A stretch of 64,000 nucleotides of DNA from Bradyrhizobium sp. SZCCT0153 (GTDB lineage Bacteria > Pseudomonadota > Alphaproteobacteria > Rhizobiales > Xanthobacteraceae), in NCBI RefSeq assembly GCF_018129995.1, contig NZ_JAFCKS010000001.1, forward strand, positions 903,001 through 967,000, written 5' to 3'. Position numbers and translations under genes: made by a program. The notes beneath the pieces are model-generated. The model was given only the letters and a program-made list of their open reading frames with translations, was not told where the DNA came from and ran no database searches. Positions 61,049 to 64,000 of the stretch are shown here, one piece after another (within the stretch, counting starts at the first letter, position 1; the number at the start of each line of letters is the position of its first letter).

Positions 61049-61909
61049 ATGGCTTTGGCGCTAGTTACCGGAACCAGCAGTGGCATTGGACTGGCAACCT
61101 CCGTGTCTTTGGCCCGTAACGGCCACACGGTAATCGCCACGATGCGAGATTTAAGCCGAGCCACAGAGCTAAGGAAAATAGCTGAAGCCGAAGATCTGCC
61201 AATCTCGTTCGAAGAACTCGACGTCAACAGCGATACTTCCGTTGATGGTCTAATGCGGCGTTTGCTCAACGACCGTGGTCACATCGATGTTTTGGTGAAC
61301 AATGCGGGTCTCGGCGGTGGAGGGTCCATAGAAGAGCTTCCGCTCGAATTTTTTCGCGGAGTCATGGAAACTAATTACTTCGGTGCATTGCGATGCATAA
61401 AGGCCCTAATTCCAAATATGCGCGCACGTGGCGCTGGCTGCATCATAAATGTTACCTCAATCGCCGGTCGGATGGCGATCGCGCCAGCAGGGTCCTATGC
61501 CGCCTCCAAATGGGCACTTGAAGCACTCAGTGAAAGCTTGGCCCAAGAGATGAAGGCATTCAATGTGCGGGTCGCGATCGTCGAGCCCGGGGTAATTGCT
61601 ACTCCCATATTTAGCAAGGCACGCCCGGTCTCCCCGGATAGTCCCTATCCTCACGCACGCCGACAGCGCGCGCTGTTTTCGGCGTCCTTGACCCAACCCA
61701 CATCTCCGTACGTTGTTGGAGAAAAGATTTGCGAAATCGTGAAAAGCGGCAGTTGGCAGCTCCGATATCCTGTGGGCCCCGACGCCGAACCTTTCCTTAA
61801 ATGGCGTGCAAGCAAGACTGACGAGGAGATCGTGCAAATGGGCGGGGCCACAGACGACGAATTTAAGTCAATCGCTAAGCGAGAGTTTGGCCTCGACGTC
61901 ATTCTCTGA
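61049..61909 (+). CDS. SDR family oxidoreductase of lower GC
   Basis: A 286-residue classical SDR: TGTSSGIGLATSVSLARNG (cofactor loop), NNAGLGGGG, catalytic Ser in NVTSIAGR and YAASKWALEALSESLA. ATG 61049 has GGAGG 8 nt upstream; the frame extension from 61016 is not needed. Codon use contains many A/T-ending codons (ATA, GCT, AAA, TTT), unlike the rest of the window, which suggests acquisition. It stands alone between remnants. Confidence 0.87.
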   Translation: MALALVTGTSSGIGLATSVSLARNGHTVIATMRDLSRATELRKIAEAEDLPISFEELDVNSDTSVDGLMRRLLNDRGHIDVLVNNAGLGGGGSIEELPLEFFRGVMETNYFGALRCIKALIPNMRARGAGCIINVTSIAGRMAIAPAGSYAASKWALEALSESLAQEMKAFNVRVAIVEPGVIATPIFSKARPVSPDSPYPHARRQRALFSASLTQPTSPYVVGEKICEIVKSGSWQLRYPVGPDAEPFLKWRASKTDEEIVQMGGATDDEFKSIAKREFGLDVIL

Positions 61910-62174
61910 TGAGGCAAGAAGAAGGGAGAACAATGCGACTACAAACTTGCGGACCACTTCTGCAACGGGTCAAACGCGGCGGTTTGTCTGAAGGTTCGCT
62001 ATTTCCGCTCCACTGCTCACACCGGACATGCCGATGTAGGGCGCGCACGGCTGCAATGGGCCACGAACAGACTTCTTTTCTCTTGCCGTGTCCAAGAAAA
62101 GCCGCCTCGCGGCGGCCAGACGTCGGAAATACATTTCGTTCACTACGCTAGTGCGGACTGCCGCAGAGCCTAGG

Positions 62175-63638
62175 CTACAATCGGCCGGTGATCCGGTAGA
62201 CTCGCGCCTCGCCTTCGACGCCGCGCAGCGGCGCCTCGAACTCCTCGACATGGTGGCCCGCCAGCAGCTGGCGAACAGCGGGCGCGGTGTAGAGTGCTTC
62301 AGTGAGACAGATTTCGCCGGCGTCGGCGAATGATTGCACCCGCGCGGCAATATTCACGGTCTGGCCGAAATAGTCGAGATTTTCGTTGAGGGTCACGGCG
62401 ATAGAAGGTCCGCAATGTGCCCCCATTTTGAGAATGACGGCGGGCTGGCCGTGCTTGGAGTTGAACTCTCCGATGTCCCGCAGAATGTGCAGCGCTGCCG
62501 CCACGGCATCCACCGGCTGGAAAAACGCAGCCATGACGGCATCGCCGATGGTCTTCACAATGGCACCGGCATGCCGATGGGCAATTGCGTCGAGGAGAGC
62601 GAAATGTTCGCGGACGAGAGCATAGGCATTAAGATCCCCGAGGCGCTCGTAGAGCGCGGTCGATCCCTTCAGGTCCGTGAACAGGAACGTCACTTGCCGA
62701 ACGCCGAGGCCCTCCTCCTCATCAACGCGCTCTGAGCGGAAGAGCTTGCGGAACGTCTGACGCGTCAGCAGCATCCCGCCCGAGACGTAGGGATCGAATT
62801 CGAGGGTCGGCTTCTCTGGCATTTCTAAGATTTCAGGTGGCCAGTTGATCAGGAGGAGCGATCCGCGCTTAGGGCCGATGTTGCTGATCTCGAAGACCAC
62901 AGGCCCCGACGGCACGGCCGCAACGGAGGGCGTGAACCGCTGCCCGTCATAGGTGGTACGAACGATCGTCGGAGTATTCGGCATCTGCACGGCCGTGGGA
63001 TCGAGCACGACCGGGAGCGTAAAGCCCGCCTGCGTCTGGACATTGACGCCTGAGACCGCGCCCGGCCCAATATCGGTCTGCAGCGTCGTTGTCAGGCCGG
63101 ACGGCAGATAAGTCATTCCGCGAACGAAACCGCGCAAGACATCGACAAATCGAGTCTGTCCGCCGGGCAGCCGTCCGCTGTTGGCGAACTTGAGCTTCCA
63201 GTGCAGATCTTCGATCGAGAGATTGTCGACGTCATACAAGGCGAGGCGCCGAATTTGCGGCGAGACGGAGAAGGACACTTCGATGAAGTCGTCGAGTTCG
63301 GTCTGACCCTCGATATCGCAAAGCCCGCAGACGAAATGGCTCCGGAGCGCACGGAGCCTCCCGAAGCTTTCCAGCACCAGACCCGAGTGGGGGCAGAGAA
63401 TGTCCCAATGCATGTCGACCAGCCCGGCGCGAGCGGCATGGAGAAACAGATCGATCGACTCCGGCTCAGCCACACTGCGATCACGGGCGAACGCCAGCGG
63501 ATTGGCGCGGTACACGCTAACCTCGTCACCACTGCGGATCAGCGTTTCGAACTTGGAGATTACGCGCGGGCTCCAAGTGCGGGCCTGCTCGATCTGCGTC
63601 ATCTTGCTTTCGAGAAGACGCTCGTCAATGGATGTCAT
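62175..63638 (-). CDS. Class III nucleotidyl cyclase with DUF5939 domain
   Basis: A 487-residue cytoplasmic protein. The N-terminal two thirds (about 15-300) are a DUF5939-type region (DMHWDILCPHSGLVLESFGRLRALRSHFVCGLC, with CPHSG and CGLC cysteines). The C-terminal cyclase (about 315-480) has metal Asp in FTDLKGST and GDAVMAAFF and Lys in IVKTIGDA, but the second selector reads Gln in YFGQTVN, so substrate choice is uncertain. It starts at ATG 63638. Confidence 0.87.
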   Translation of the reverse strand: MTSIDERLLESKMTQIEQARTWSPRVISKFETLIRSGDEVSVYRANPLAFARDRSVAEPESIDLFLHAARAGLVDMHWDILCPHSGLVLESFGRLRALRSHFVCGLCDIEGQTELDDFIEVSFSVSPQIRRLALYDVDNLSIEDLHWKLKFANSGRLPGGQTRFVDVLRGFVRGMTYLPSGLTTTLQTDIGPGAVSGVNVQTQAGFTLPVVLDPTAVQMPNTPTIVRTTYDGQRFTPSVAAVPSGPVVFEISNIGPKRGSLLLINWPPEILEMPEKPTLEFDPYVSGGMLLTRQTFRKLFRSERVDEEEGLGVRQVTFLFTDLKGSTALYERLGDLNAYALVREHFALLDAIAHRHAGAIVKTIGDAVMAAFFQPVDAVAAALHILRDIGEFNSKHGQPAVILKMGAHCGPSIAVTLNENLDYFGQTVNIAARVQSFADAGEICLTEALYTAPAVRQLLAGHHVEEFEAPLRGVEGEARVYRITGRL

Positions 63639-64000
63639 CGATCAGCTCCTGACGATGGCAGTCTATCAGCTTCGCCCGGTCCTCGCGAGCCATCCGATGC
63701 CGCAGGGCCTATTGCACTGCAAAGATTTTCAATCCACCCATGTCGCTTATGGGTCAACAGCGTCGGTTTGATGGGGAGCCGCGTCACTTCCGATCCGCCC
63801 CGATTAGCTGACCATATTCGAGCCAAACTGCACTTCGCCGTGGGCCACAATCGGACTTGGGACCATTTAGCGGAGTGGACGAAGGTCTCTGCAGGTTGAA
63901 GGCGATCATAATGTCCGGCGGCCCCCGCGACGGGAGGGGTTCCTTTTTGCTCGCCGCCGGTGTTTCCTCTGCACGGCGGAGAACAGGCATGCAGGGATCG
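63639..64000. other. Right-edge region without gene (362 bp)
   Basis: No supported gene is present up to the right edge. Short coding-like pieces in different minus-strand frames look like degenerate intergenic sequence. The promoter of the DUF5939 cyclase must lie here. Confidence 0.45.

Noticed and set aside
61909-62151. 80-residue frame after the SDR gene
   Set aside because: Cys/Arg/Ser-rich, no ribosome site and no domain; it looks like degenerate intergenic sequence.

Overview
The window is high-GC alphaproteobacterial chromosome, most likely Bradyrhizobium or a close relative. The inference rests on strong GC3 bias, gene families typical of that genus (paired XRE/cupin regulators, DUF6894, GlsB, many class III cyclases, Bug/TctC binding proteins), Tat-type signal peptides and short palindromic intergenic repeats. 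No rRNA, tRNA, IS element, integrase or CRISPR array was seen.

Layout. 0-3.4 kb (minus strand): a copper-type operon with a His-rich exported protein, a small Tat-like lipoprotein, a TolC-family channel and a multicopper oxidase that runs off the left edge. 3.4-9.9 kb: MFS transporter, DUF4864 protein, and a TetR gene divergent from a three-subunit molybdenum hydroxylase of PaoABC type. 9.9-20.3 kb: an amine/amino-acid catabolic block with two XRE-cupin regulators, an omega-aminotransferase, a D-amino-acid dehydrogenase, a polar amino-acid ABC transporter, a PuuB-like FAD oxidoreductase and a gamma-glutamyltransferase. 20.5-24.6 kb: a sorbosone-dehydrogenase-like protein with a heme c motif, an SMP-30-like beta-propeller and an acetylpolyamine amidohydrolase-like deacetylase. 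24.7-29.9 kb: a phosphopantetheinyl transferase with an upstream 34-residue peptide gene, a DUF6492 glycosyltransferase-like protein, a Tat-exported GH10 xylanase and a Wzx-like flippase.

29.9-34.4 kb is a cluster of very small genes (two zinc-ribbon paralogues, helical and hypothetical proteins, a GlsB membrane protein) with a fatty acid desaturase and a Crp/Fnr-family regulator. Four copies of a TGAGCAAT-ATTGCTCA type palindrome sit in their promoters, so this looks like a local regulon. 34.8-40.6 kb: L,D-transpeptidase, methyltransferase, VOC protein, TetR with a 32-bp operator, CMD and SDR genes, plus gene remnants. 40.6-43.2 kb (minus strand): a bufferin-type metallophore operon (bufA1-bufB-bufC-doxX), preceded by a sequence that fits the sigma-F heavy-metal promoter GTAAC[C/G]-N16-CGAA. 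This is the most interesting system in the window: a ribosomally made, modified, Sec-exported copper-binding peptide.

43.4-64 kb: four class III nucleotidyl cyclases of different architectures are scattered among a catabolic shikimate-dehydrogenase/amidohydrolase/ABC-binding-protein group, HutD, an oxidoreductase/SDR/TetR group with tandem operators, a LuxR regulator, a Bug-family binding protein and a CadC-type regulator. The 56.8-57.4 and 60.2-62.2 kb stretches are decayed, with repeats, a truncated panE and an SDR gene of visibly lower GC, which suggests turnover or transfer.
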